Shown piece after piece: positions 42,992 to 50,844 of a stretch of 64,000 nt of DNA. The notes beneath the pieces were generated by a model, which was given only the letters and a program-made list of their open reading frames with translations, ran no database searches and was not told the DNA's origin. The position numbers and the translations under genes are program-made. The DNA lies in contig JAPLCF010000030.1 in assembly GCA_026392355.1 (NCBI GenBank), positions 62,001 through 126,000 on the forward strand. The letters are read 5' to 3'. The first letter of the stretch is position 1. Every line of letters starts with the position of its first letter. Source of the DNA: Actinomycetota bacterium (GTDB lineage: Bacteria > Actinomycetota > Thermoleophilia > Gaiellales > F1-60-MAGs149).

Positions 42992-44326
42992 ATGACGGTG
43001 AAGCAGCTTCAGGCGAAGGGCGTGCGCATTCTGCGTCTCGTCTACAGCGATCTCTACGGAGTCCAGCGTGGCAAGGACGTGCTGTTGACGCGCGCAGCGC
43101 ATGCGATCTCGCACGGCAAGCCGTTCGTCGAGGCGGTCATGACGATCGATCACCGCCACAACATCGTCAGCGGTGAAGAGGCAGGGTTCCGTGACTTCGT
43201 TGCGATCCCTGATCTCAAGACCGCGCGCATCCATCCGCTTGATCCGGAAGTCGCTGTCGTCCTGTGCGATCTGGAGTCCGTGCCGTCGCACAAGCCCTCA
43301 GGTCTTGATCCGCGCGGATCGTTGAAGCGCATTACCGAGCGCTACGCCGCGTTGGGCTACACCGCGGTGGTTGCGCACGAGCTCGAGTTCTACCTCCTAG
43401 AGCGTCACGCCGATGGTGTCGGCGGCATGCGCCCGCTACCCATGCGCGACTCGAGCGTGTACACAGTGGGCCCGCTCGCTGACCCGACGGGTCTCGTCCG
43501 CGGCATGTTCGAAGCCTGCGAAGAGTTCGGCCTCGAGCCCATCTCGATGGCACAGGAGTACGGGCACTCGCAGCACGAGATCAACCTGACGCACGGCCCG
43601 GCCGTCGAAGCCACCGACCGCGCGTTCCTGTTCAAGTCGCTCGTCAAGCAGATGGCTGACATGAACGGTGTCGTCGCGACCTTTATGGGCATGCCCGTTG
43701 ACGATGACGAGTGCTCGGGGTACCACCTGCACGCCTCGCTCGTGAACAAGGCCGGGAAGAACCTCTTTGATGCGCCTCGGGCCAAGGACGGACTCAGCGA
43801 GCTGGCGCATCACTTCATCGCCGGCGTCGTGTCCCACGCACCTGCGATGGCGGGTCTGCTCAATCCGACGGTCAACTCCTACAAGCGGATCATCAACGGC
43901 GGCCTGTCGCCCAAGTTCGCGAATTGGGGGCACGACAACCGGATGTCCATGCTGCGCATCAGCGAGGAACGTGGGCCCGCGGCGCGTGCCGAGATGCGAT
44001 CGGGTGACGGTGCTGCGAACCCGTACCTGATCAGCGCGGCCATCCTGGCCGCTGGTCTCGATGGCATCGAGCGGAAGCTCAAGTCGCCCAAGCCGGTGAT
44101 TGGCAACTTCTATGAAGGCCCCGAGGACGCGATGGGCGTACCACTGCCGACGTCGCTCGGCGAGGCGCTTGACGCACTGGAAGCCGACACGCGTCTCGTG
44201 AAGGCGATCGGTCCCGAGCTGATCGAAGTGTTCCTACGGAATAAGCGCTACGAGCTCGGCCGCTGGGAGGCGCAGCAGAATCGCCTGACCGCCTGGGAGA
44301 TCGAGGAGTACGCCGAGGCGCTTTAG
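42992..44326 (+). CDS. Glutamine synthetase family protein (second non-canonical homologue)
   Basis: 444 residues. VAHELEFYLLE, YGHSQHEINLTHG, SGYHLHASLV, NPTVNSYKRI, NRMSMLRISEERG and RAEMRSGDGAANPYL match GS active-site elements, but it is neither the alpha nor the beta true GS. It starts very near the fold (KQLQAKGVRILRLVYSDLYG). Likely a gamma-glutamyl ligase for an amine or related compound. ATG 42992 follows GGGAGG. Neighbouring FAH, SDR and CoA-transferase genes suggest a catabolic unit (inference). Confidence 0.85.
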   Translation: MTVKQLQAKGVRILRLVYSDLYGVQRGKDVLLTRAAHAISHGKPFVEAVMTIDHRHNIVSGEEAGFRDFVAIPDLKTARIHPLDPEVAVVLCDLESVPSHKPSGLDPRGSLKRITERYAALGYTAVVAHELEFYLLERHADGVGGMRPLPMRDSSVYTVGPLADPTGLVRGMFEACEEFGLEPISMAQEYGHSQHEINLTHGPAVEATDRAFLFKSLVKQMADMNGVVATFMGMPVDDDECSGYHLHASLVNKAGKNLFDAPRAKDGLSELAHHFIAGVVSHAPAMAGLLNPTVNSYKRIINGGLSPKFANWGHDNRMSMLRISEERGPAARAEMRSGDGAANPYLISAAILAAGLDGIERKLKSPKPVIGNFYEGPEDAMGVPLPTSLGEALDALEADTRLVKAIGPELIEVFLRNKRYELGRWEAQQNRLTAWEIEEYAEAL

Positions 44327-45522
44327 CGCTGCACGCAGGGGCCGGCGAGCGCGTCGTCGGCCTCCGCGTCGCTCAGGCCCGCCTCAAGGAGTAGCTCGCG
44401 CGTGTGCTCGCCGAGGAGCGGTGGGTGCATCGGCGACGTGAGGTGATCGCCGTCGAAGGCAATCGGTGACCGGATGGTGCTGATCGTTCCTGCCGTCGGG
44501 TGGTCGTGCTGCTGGAGCGCGTACGGGGCGGCGGCCAGTGCCTCGGGGATCGTCCGCACGGGGCCACTGGGGACATCGCGCTCCGCCAATGCCGCCAGCA
44601 GCGCATCGGGCACGAACTGCGATGTGCCGGCCTGGAGGAGTGGAATCAGTGTGTCGCGGTTGGCGACGCGGTCGGGATTCGTCGCGAAGCGATCGTCGGT
44701 CCCCAGCTCGGCCAGCCCGATGGCGTCACAGAAGGAACGGAACTGCGCATCCGTGCCGACGGCCACGATTATGTGTGCGCCCGTGGTGGGGAAGGTTTCG
44801 TACGGGACGATCGACGGATGCGCGTTGCCGAAGCGTGCGGGCTCCCACCCAGCGATCGAGGCCTCAGTGCCGCGGTTGACGAGCCAGGCCAGCTGGGCGT
44901 CGAACAGCGAGACCTGGACGCGACGTCCGGGCTCGCCGCCGCGCACGGCGAAGAGCGCGGCGAGGATGCCGTTGGCGGCGAACATGCCCGAGGTGACATC
45001 GGCGATCGCGACGCCGACCTTCATCGGCGCGCCGTCAACGTCGCCCGTGATGCTCATGATCCCACCCTCGCCCTGGATGGCGAAGTCGAACCCGGGCAGG
45101 GTCGCTTCAGGGCTGTCGTGCGGGTAGCCGCTGATCGAGCAGTAGACGAGAGATGGGTTCTCGGCGCGCAACGCGTCCCAGCCGAGACCGAGCTTGTCGG
45201 CGCCACCGGGAATGAAGTTCTCGATCACCACGTCGCAGGTTGCCGCGATGCGCTTGGTGATCGCGACGCCCGCAGGATCGCGCAGATCGATTGCGATCGA
45301 CCGTTTGCCGCGGTTCGCGCTCATGTAATACGTCGCCTCATCGCCTGCCCACGGTGGACCCCAGGCGCGCGTGATGTCACCACCCTTGGGATTCTCGACC
45401 TTGATGATGTCCGCGCCCATGTCGGCCAAGACCATGGCGCAGTACGGGCCCGCGAGGACGCGAGACAGATCGAGGACGCGGACACCTGCCAGCGGTCCGT
45501 TGGTCGGTGCGGCGGCGGGCAT
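44323..45522 (-). CDS. Family III (CaiB/BaiF) CoA-transferase
   Basis: 399 residues. N-terminal LAGVRVLDLSRVLAGPYC, ADIIKVENP and the catalytic Asp in PGFDFAIQGEGG. Transfers CoA between carboxylic acids, such as formyl-, succinyl- or carnitine-CoA. ATG 45522 lies one base downstream of the bcp stop on the same strand, so it is co-transcribed with bcp. Shares TTAG with the convergent GS homologue stop. Substrate unknown. Confidence 0.91.
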   Translation of the reverse strand: MPAAAPTNGPLAGVRVLDLSRVLAGPYCAMVLADMGADIIKVENPKGGDITRAWGPPWAGDEATYYMSANRGKRSIAIDLRDPAGVAITKRIAATCDVVIENFIPGGADKLGLGWDALRAENPSLVYCSISGYPHDSPEATLPGFDFAIQGEGGIMSITGDVDGAPMKVGVAIADVTSGMFAANGILAALFAVRGGEPGRRVQVSLFDAQLAWLVNRGTEASIAGWEPARFGNAHPSIVPYETFPTTGAHIIVAVGTDAQFRSFCDAIGLAELGTDDRFATNPDRVANRDTLIPLLQAGTSQFVPDALLAALAERDVPSGPVRTIPEALAAAPYALQQHDHPTAGTISTIRSPIAFDGDHLTSPMHPPLLGEHTRELLLEAGLSDAEADDALAGPCVQR

Positions 45523-45523
45523 G

Positions 45524-45985
45524 TCAGCCGTTGATCGTCTTGACGATCAGATCGAGATGCTCGCCCGGCTTTACCTTATGGAGGATGTGCTCGAGCTTGC
45601 CGTCGGGGCCGATGATGAACGAGGAACGCTCGACGCCCATGTACTTCTTGCCGTACATCGACTTCTCCACCCAGACGCCGTACTGCTCGGCGACGACATG
45701 GCCTTCGTCGGCCAGCAGCGGGTACGGCAGACCGAACTTGGCACGGAACTTGGCGTGGCTCTCTGGCGAGTCGGGTGAGATGCCGAACAGGACCACATCG
45801 AGTGCCTCAACCTGCGACCACCCGTCCCGGAGTGCACAGGCCTGCGTCGTACAGCCGGGCGTGTCGTCCCTGGGATAGAAGTAGAGGACGACGCGTTGGC
45901 CCCGAAGGTCCGCGAGCGAGACCGTGGCTCCTTTGTCGTCGAGCATGGTGAAGTTTGGGGCAACAGCGCCGGCGGAAAGACTCAT
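45524..45985 (-). CDS. bcp: Thioredoxin-dependent peroxiredoxin Bcp
   Basis: 153 residues. Peroxidatic Cys45 and resolving Cys50 in DTPGCTTQACALRD, plus FYPRD and the C-terminal RSSFIIGPDG. Detoxifies hydroperoxides in the cytosol. Start ATG 45985 is 6 nt after minus-strand TAGACT, so the mRNA is probably leaderless. The start codon of the divergent PstS-like gene is only 19 bp away. Confidence 0.94.
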   Translation of the reverse strand: MSLSAGAVAPNFTMLDDKGATVSLADLRGQRVVLYFYPRDDTPGCTTQACALRDGWSQVEALDVVLFGISPDSPESHAKFRAKFGLPYPLLADEGHVVAEQYGVWVEKSMYGKKYMGVERSSFIIGPDGKLEHILHKVKPGEHLDLIVKTING

Positions 45986-45990
45986 ACGGG

Positions 45991-45997
45991 TAGTCTA
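45991..45997. promoter_or_regulatory. Overlapping divergent -10 elements of bcp and the PstS-like gene
   Basis: The 7-bp TAGTCTA contains TAGTCT for the plus strand (45991-45996, 8 nt before ATG 46005) and TAGACT for the minus strand (45997-45992, 6 nt before ATG 45985). The two promoters share five bases. Confidence 0.55.
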
Positions 45998-46004
45998 CGC
46001 GGCG

Positions 46005-47006
46005 ATGTTCCGTCGTCGGCGTCGCCTGAGATTCACCTTGGCCTGTGGCCTGCTCGCGGCCGCGGCAGTCCTGACGGCGTGTGGGTCTGAGCAACTCGAC
46101 GGCCGCGTATCCGTGGTCGGCTCTTCGTCGTTGCTCCCCATGATGTCCTCGGTTGCGAGTGCATTCTCATCGCAGCACTCGCTGGTCTCCATGCAGGTGC
46201 GCATGACCGGCACGAGCGATGGCGTCGGGCTGTTTTGTGATGGTCTCGCAGCAGTAACCGGCGCGTCACGGCCACTCAACGAGCGCGAACGTGGCAATTG
46301 CGAAGCGTCCAAGATTCGCTACGTACGCCTGCAGGTTGCGAACGACGGGGTGATCTTGTTCACGGCGGATGATCCCTCGCTGCCGCATTGCGTGACGACC
46401 GATCAGGTCTACGCACTCATGGGCCCGCAGTCCATGAACGTCGCGACGTGGGCCGACGCCAGCACGGTGATTCCTGGTGCCGGTGCGGGCCTGCCGAACA
46501 CCGAGTTGAACGTGATCGGGCCTGATGCGGGCGCCGGAACGCGCCAGGTTCTGATCGATCTGCTGATCAGCCCCATCGCAAAGGAACGGGGCATGGTGCC
46601 GACCCTGCGAGCGGACTACACGGCAGTTCCCAGTGAGCAGCTGGTCCCGACCACTACAGCAAGTGCTGTTGGCGGTCTCGGGTTCACCGGGATGGCGCTT
46701 TACCGGGAGGCCGATCAGGGGCTGCTGCCTCTCGCCATCGATAATGGCGAGGGCTGCGTGACACCCTCCGAAGAACACGTTCGAGACGGCACGTATGCAC
46801 TGGGGCGGGCCCTCTACGTCTACGTCAACCTCGACGAGGTCAAGACCGACCCCACCCTTGACGCGTTCATCGACCAGCTCCTTTGGCCTTCCAGCCTAGC
46901 CATGGCAGCGTCGACCGGTGGTGTGGCGCTCTCCGAGGCGGAGGCCGATGCGGTTCGCGCACATTGGGCCCGCGCCAGGAGCACGGGGAATGGTGATACG
47001 GAGTGA
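46005..47006 (+). CDS. PstS-like phosphate-binding lipoprotein
   Basis: 333 residues. Basic N-terminus (FRRRRRLRF), hydrophobic core and lipobox LTACGSEQ. The mature part has the PstS pattern: VVGSSSLLPMMSSVASAF, TGTSDGVGLFCDG, AVTGASRPLNERE and DAGAGTRQVLIDLL. Pst ABC genes are not adjacent; instead it is followed by a DUF4239 membrane protein (GTGA overlap) and a second lipoprotein. Whether it binds phosphate for import or works as a sensor is open. Confidence 0.85.
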   Translation: MFRRRRRLRFTLACGLLAAAAVLTACGSEQLDGRVSVVGSSSLLPMMSSVASAFSSQHSLVSMQVRMTGTSDGVGLFCDGLAAVTGASRPLNERERGNCEASKIRYVRLQVANDGVILFTADDPSLPHCVTTDQVYALMGPQSMNVATWADASTVIPGAGAGLPNTELNVIGPDAGAGTRQVLIDLLISPIAKERGMVPTLRADYTAVPSEQLVPTTTASAVGGLGFTGMALYREADQGLLPLAIDNGEGCVTPSEEHVRDGTYALGRALYVYVNLDEVKTDPTLDAFIDQLLWPSSLAMAASTGGVALSEAEADAVRAHWARARSTGNGDTE

Positions 47007-47818
47007 GGGCGCTTACCTCTCTCAGCGGCGTTGAGATCTCTCTGCTCTGTGTCGGTGGCGCCATCCTGTTCGCGATCGTGCTGGGCTCGATCATGCGGCG
47101 GTTGATACGCGGTGGTGCGCGCGAGTCTGCGGGGTTGACCGCAGCGGCGTACATGACCGTGCTCGGCAGTCTCTTCGCGATTCTCACCGGCTTCCTCATC
47201 AATACCGAGTACTCCACGTATCGGCAGGCGCAGAACAGCGTGGGGAGTGAGGTCGCCGCGGCGAGCGAGCTGGCCTACGCAAGTGCCTCCCTTCCAGCAG
47301 CAGATGCCTCCCTCGTTCAGGCCCGCTTGGGGACGTTCCTCGTTACTACCTCTGTTCGTGAATGGCCGCACTTGGCGCACGATCCAGAGGCCCCATCGCC
47401 CGCGGCCGCGAACGTCTCGCAGCTCTCGCAGTTGGTGTACTCATTCGGCCCGCGACCGTACGTTGACGGTTCGACGTCTGACGCGATGAACGCGGCCATG
47501 ACCGGCTTGACGGAGGCGCGGCGCCAGCGGATCGTCATCGCCACGCAAGAGCTGCCGATGCCGCTGTTCCTGCTCGCGGTGATTAGTGGTGTTGCCCTGA
47601 TCGCTGGAGCACTCTTGGTGGCTCTCCGGTCAGGACCGCGGTATGTGTACGTGGCGGCGGGGATCATCTTGATCGTCGGGTTTGACCTCGCTGCCATTCT
47701 GTCGATCAGCGCGCCGTTTGCGGGCCCGACGGTCGTGTCGGTCAGTGCTGCGCCCATTGAGCAAGTCGTGAACGAGCTGCGAGCTGGTCTTTACCTTCCG
47801 TGGATCGGCACGCTGTGA
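47003..47818 (+). CDS. DUF4239 (bestrophin-like) membrane protein
   Basis: 271 residues. Four membrane segments at ~10-30, 45-66, 186-208 and 213-237, separated by a ~115-residue soluble region between TM2 and TM3. This layout and GFLINTEYSTYRQAQNSVGS after TM2 suit the DUF4239 family, whose function is unknown. GTG start overlapping the upstream stop, and it overlaps the downstream gene likewise, so it is the middle of a coupled three-gene operon between two binding lipoproteins. Confidence 0.75.
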   Translation: MRALTSLSGVEISLLCVGGAILFAIVLGSIMRRLIRGGARESAGLTAAAYMTVLGSLFAILTGFLINTEYSTYRQAQNSVGSEVAAASELAYASASLPAADASLVQARLGTFLVTTSVREWPHLAHDPEAPSPAAANVSQLSQLVYSFGPRPYVDGSTSDAMNAAMTGLTEARRQRIVIATQELPMPLFLLAVISGVALIAGALLVALRSGPRYVYVAAGIILIVGFDLAAILSISAPFAGPTVVSVSAAPIEQVVNELRAGLYLPWIGTL

Positions 47819-49110
47819 ACCGCCGACTTCTCGTGCTCCTGGTGTTGGCCGCATTGGTCGCCGCCGGCTGCGGGGGCTCCTCGTCGTCGCCGTCGGCGGC
47901 TTCCGCCTGTAACGAGAGTGGTCCCACGTGTGTACGGGTTGGGCTCGGTCAACCGCTGTACCTCGGCACGCTCCTTTTCGAGTCGGATCCCATCGGGCTC
48001 GACGTGGCGCGTAGCATCCGTCTGGCTATCGACTATTTGGACGGCTCGTTCGATGGCATTCCCGGACAACTCTTGGGGCATGACATCAGTCTGGTCGGGG
48101 AAGACGACGGGTGTTCGGCTGTCGGCGGGCGCACCGGGGCGGTCCGGCTTCTCCAAGAGCCAGCACTGGTTGCCGTCATCGGTACTTCGTGTTCCTCAGC
48201 GGCGTTCGGCGCGGCCGACGTTGTGCTCGAGCAAGACAACGTGCTGTTGCTCTCCGCCTCCAACACTGCGCCGGGGCTGACCGACTCGGCCACCCATCAG
48301 CGCAACTACTTTCGCGTGGCCTTCAACGACATCATCCAGGGCTCGACCGTTGCCGACTTCGCCTACACACGCCAGGAATGGAAGACCGCGTTCGCCGTCC
48401 ACAAGGAGGGCGACGCCTACTCGGAGCAGTTGACCGCAGCGTTCTCGCAGTCCTTCGTGTTGCTCGGCGGAACGTCGCTGAGCGACCTCGGTGTCTCTGA
48501 CACCGTGACGCCCGCCGCGGTGCAACGTGCAGTCGCAATGGCGCAGCCATCATTCGTCTTCATCGCCGAATTTAGCCCGGTGTGTGATGAGGTAGCCGCA
48601 GCTATTCGTCGCGCACCAGACACCCGCAACATTCCGATTGTCGTGTCGGAGGCGTGCCAGACACCGACGTTCCTGGCGACGCTCGGCGCGGATGCCAACG
48701 GTATCTACACGTCGGGGCCTGACTTCTCGACGGTTCGCGAATCGGCGTTCTACAACGACGCATACCTACCCGCGTACCGTCGCCTCACCGGTGGCGACCC
48801 GATCGGCGTGTTTCACCCAACCGCGTGGGACACGACCAATCTCCTGTTCGATGTCCTTCGGCGCACGGCCGTGAGCGACTCCAGTGGGGTACTCGCGATC
48901 AATCGAGAAGCGCTCCGTCGCGGGCTCCTCGAGGTACGCGGGTACGAAGGCCTGTCGGGACGGCTTTCGTGCACGTCGAGCGGCGATTGCGCCGAGGGCG
49001 CCAGGATCGCGATCTATCGCGCACCGAATTGGCCGGTCAATAAGGGCGATGCTGCGCAGCCGATTTTCAGCCAGCTGAAGACACTGGCGCAGATCAAGAA
49101 CGGCGGCTGA
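47815..49110 (+). CDS. Branched-chain-amino-acid-type (LivK-like) binding lipoprotein
   Basis: 431 residues. Lipobox ALVAAGCGGS, Ser-rich linker, then a type-I periplasmic binding fold: ARSIRLAIDYLDGSFDGIPG, VVAVIGTSC-like segment (LVAVIGTSCSSAAFGAADVV), LLSASNTAPGL and a C-terminal WDTTNLLFDVLRR. Four Cys in the mature domain may form disulfides. GTG 47815 overlaps the DUF4239 stop. No ABC permease or ATPase is adjacent. Ligand unknown. Confidence 0.85.
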   Translation: MNRRLLVLLVLAALVAAGCGGSSSSPSAASACNESGPTCVRVGLGQPLYLGTLLFESDPIGLDVARSIRLAIDYLDGSFDGIPGQLLGHDISLVGEDDGCSAVGGRTGAVRLLQEPALVAVIGTSCSSAAFGAADVVLEQDNVLLLSASNTAPGLTDSATHQRNYFRVAFNDIIQGSTVADFAYTRQEWKTAFAVHKEGDAYSEQLTAAFSQSFVLLGGTSLSDLGVSDTVTPAAVQRAVAMAQPSFVFIAEFSPVCDEVAAAIRRAPDTRNIPIVVSEACQTPTFLATLGADANGIYTSGPDFSTVRESAFYNDAYLPAYRRLTGGDPIGVFHPTAWDTTNLLFDVLRRTAVSDSSGVLAINREALRRGLLEVRGYEGLSGRLSCTSSGDCAEGARIAIYRAPNWPVNKGDAAQPIFSQLKTLAQIKNGG

Positions 49111-49135
49111 GCGCCGCCTCACGCATACTTCGGGC

Positions 49136-49504
49136 GTGGTCACGCACATCCACCTCGGTCTCGGCTTCCTCGTGATTGCGATTAATCTCGTCGCCGGCAT
49201 CTGGGGTCTCCTCGTGTGGCGGCGAAAGCTGCCGGCCAACAAGCTCTACGCGCAGCTGCTTGCGGCGTCGCAGACGGTGATCATCGGGCAGGCCATCATT
49301 GGTCTGCTGCTGCTGAGCCAGAACCTGCGGGCGGAGCAGCAACTGCACTACGTCTACGGGCTCCTGCCCGCCGCCATGGTGGTGTTTGCGTATTCGGCCC
49401 GCCGCGATGACCACTTGCGCAACATCCTGATCTTCTCGATCGCTGCGCTGCTGGCCGCAGCGTTAGCCACGCGCGCGTTGACCGTCTCGGGCTGGCTGGG
49501 CTGA
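49136..49504 (+). CDS. Small four-helix membrane protein of unknown function
   Basis: 122 residues from GTG 49136 with four hydrophobic segments (8-27, 40-60, 73-87, 96-116) and three conserved-looking His near membrane ends (THIHLG, QLHYVYG). The pattern resembles small haem- or quinone-associated membrane proteins but no family is certain. It is 25 nt after the binding lipoprotein and 1 nt before the next gene. Confidence 0.65.
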   Translation: MVTHIHLGLGFLVIAINLVAGIWGLLVWRRKLPANKLYAQLLAASQTVIIGQAIIGLLLLSQNLRAEQQLHYVYGLLPAAMVVFAYSARRDDHLRNILIFSIAALLAAALATRALTVSGWLG

Positions 49505-49505
49505 C

Positions 49506-49868
49506 ATGGAGCGGCGACAGGTCATCAACTGGGGTATTGTGGTCGCGGCCGCGATCGTCCTCACGGTGCTGCAGGTCGTGGCTGGACAGGTGGTCTGGAT
49601 TCTGGCCCTCGTGATTCGCGTTGCGATCCTCGCCGGTCTCGCCTGGTTCGCCTACACGCTCTGGCGCAATCACCGCTCGCGACTGCAGTGGCTGTCGCGG
49701 CGGCAGAAGGTGCTGTTCTATGGCGCGGGCGCACTGATCGTGGTCGTCGTTGCCGTCTCGTTCCTTTTGCCCTTGACGCTGTTCACATCGATCTTCCTTC
49801 TCGCAGTGGCCGGCGCGTGCGGCTTTGTGATGTGGCGTATGTTCCAGGAGTCAAGCGGCTGGTACTAG
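49506..49868 (+). CDS. Small four-helix membrane protein of unknown function
   Basis: 120 residues, ATG 49506, four hydrophobic segments (8-24, 30-49, 70-87, 92-110) split by a basic cytoplasmic loop (RNHRSRLQWLSRRQK). No domain recognised. Adjacent to the preceding small membrane gene (1 nt), so the two may form a complex. Confidence 0.65.
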   Translation: MERRQVINWGIVVAAAIVLTVLQVVAGQVVWILALVIRVAILAGLAWFAYTLWRNHRSRLQWLSRRQKVLFYGAGALIVVVVAVSFLLPLTLFTSIFLLAVAGACGFVMWRMFQESSGWY

Positions 49869-49959
49869 GACTGAGTGCGCGCGTGGGTAGCGCGTGTTCG
49901 GCACGGGAGTACGCGCTGGTGCGTTGTGCGGCACGTCTCGCGCAATGCATGTTGCGCTC

Positions 49960-50196
49960 ATGCGGCGTGCGCAGTCGAGCATCGAGATCGTCTTGGCTCT
50001 CACCCTGCTCTGCATGCTCCTCGCAGTAGCCGGGCTCGGTGCGCTGTCGTCGTGGCGCGACGCTGAGGTTGCCGTCGCGGGGTTGGCGGCAGACCGTGCG
50101 GCGTCGCGGGGTGGAGATCCGCAGGCCGCTGCGCGAGCAGTGCTGCCGCCAATCCTGCACTCGGCCTTGTCCGCCCATCAGGGGGTCACCCGTTGA
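49960..50196 (+). CDS. TadE-like pseudopilin 1
   Basis: 78 residues from ATG 49960. Short basic start, then the class-III signal-like motif RRAQSSIEIVLALTLLC with the Glu that follows the prepilin cleavage site, one membrane helix and a short soluble tail. ATG 49945 is an alternative with five more residues. First of three tiny coupled genes of the same design. Confidence 0.65.
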   Translation: MRRAQSSIEIVLALTLLCMLLAVAGLGALSSWRDAEVAVAGLAADRAASRGGDPQAAARAVLPPILHSALSAHQGVTR

Positions 50197-50474
50197 GCAG
50201 GCGGCGCGGTCAGGCGGTGGTCGAGGTGCTCGCGCTCGCTCCGGTGGTGGCGGCCTGCACGCTGGGCTTTGCCGCGGGAGCGGGCCAGCTCGTCGCGATG
50301 GCTCGAGCGGAGGCCGCTCTCGCCAATGCCGTCGCGGCGGATGTAGCGGGCACATCAATCCACGGGGCCGTCAACGGACGGGCGCGGGTTGTCTCCGTAA
50401 CCACAGACGCCATTGAGATCGCCGTTGGTGCACCACTCGGCGAGGTCCGGCTGACTGGACGACGTGTGTCATGA
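50193..50474 (+). CDS. TadE-like pseudopilin 2
   Basis: 93 residues. RRRGQAVVEVLALAPVVAAC is the clearest TadE signature (Gly-Gln-x-x-x-Glu before the helix). TTG start overlapping the previous stop (TTGA), ATGA overlap with the next. Such proteins are minor pilins of Tad/Flp secretion systems; no tadA, tadB, tadC or flp gene is in the window. Confidence 0.7.
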   Translation: MSRRRGQAVVEVLALAPVVAACTLGFAAGAGQLVAMARAEAALANAVAADVAGTSIHGAVNGRARVVSVTTDAIEIAVGAPLGEVRLTGRRVS

Positions 50475-50824
50475 GACGGCGTGCGCAGACCACGATCCTC
50501 GCCCTCGCACTGTTGGTACCCGCGGCGGGCATCGCCCTCGTAGGGTTGGCGCTGCTTGGTAGCCGCGTCCACGGGGAGCGAGCCCAGCGACTCGCCGACA
50601 CAGCAGCGCTCGCGGCGGCCCGAGGTCGGCCGATTCCCCAGGCCGCGGGCGCGGAGATCACCGTGGAGCGGTACGGCACGGGCTGGCGCACGACCGTGCG
50701 CCTCCGGACAGTCGAGTTGCACCTTCCAGGACTTGCGTCGACGGCCGTGCAGCCGCAGGCAGCGGCAGTCGCCCGGGCCATCACGACGAGCGACGGCCAG
50801 CCGGGCGCAATCCTCGTTGGCTAG
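50471..50824 (+). CDS. TadE/TadG-like pseudopilin 3
   Basis: 117 residues: RRRAQTTILALALLVPAAGI (no Glu after the helix start), one membrane helix, then RLADTAALAAARG, similar to the DxAALAAA segment that follows the helix in TadG/Rv3654c-like proteins, and a short beta-rich end. Last of the three; 20 nt before uvrC. Confidence 0.65.
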   Translation: MRRRAQTTILALALLVPAAGIALVGLALLGSRVHGERAQRLADTAALAAARGRPIPQAAGAEITVERYGTGWRTTVRLRTVELHLPGLASTAVQPQAAAVARAITTSDGQPGAILVG

Positions 50825-50832
50825 CCGCGGTC

Positions 50833-50838
50833 TACGAT
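50833..50838 (+). promoter_or_regulatory. Leaderless-type -10 element of uvrC
   Basis: TACGAT, 6 nt before GTG 50845. It would give the uvrC-yvcK-whiA set a promoter separate from the TadE genes upstream. Confidence 0.5.
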
Positions 50839-50844
50839 TGCCCT

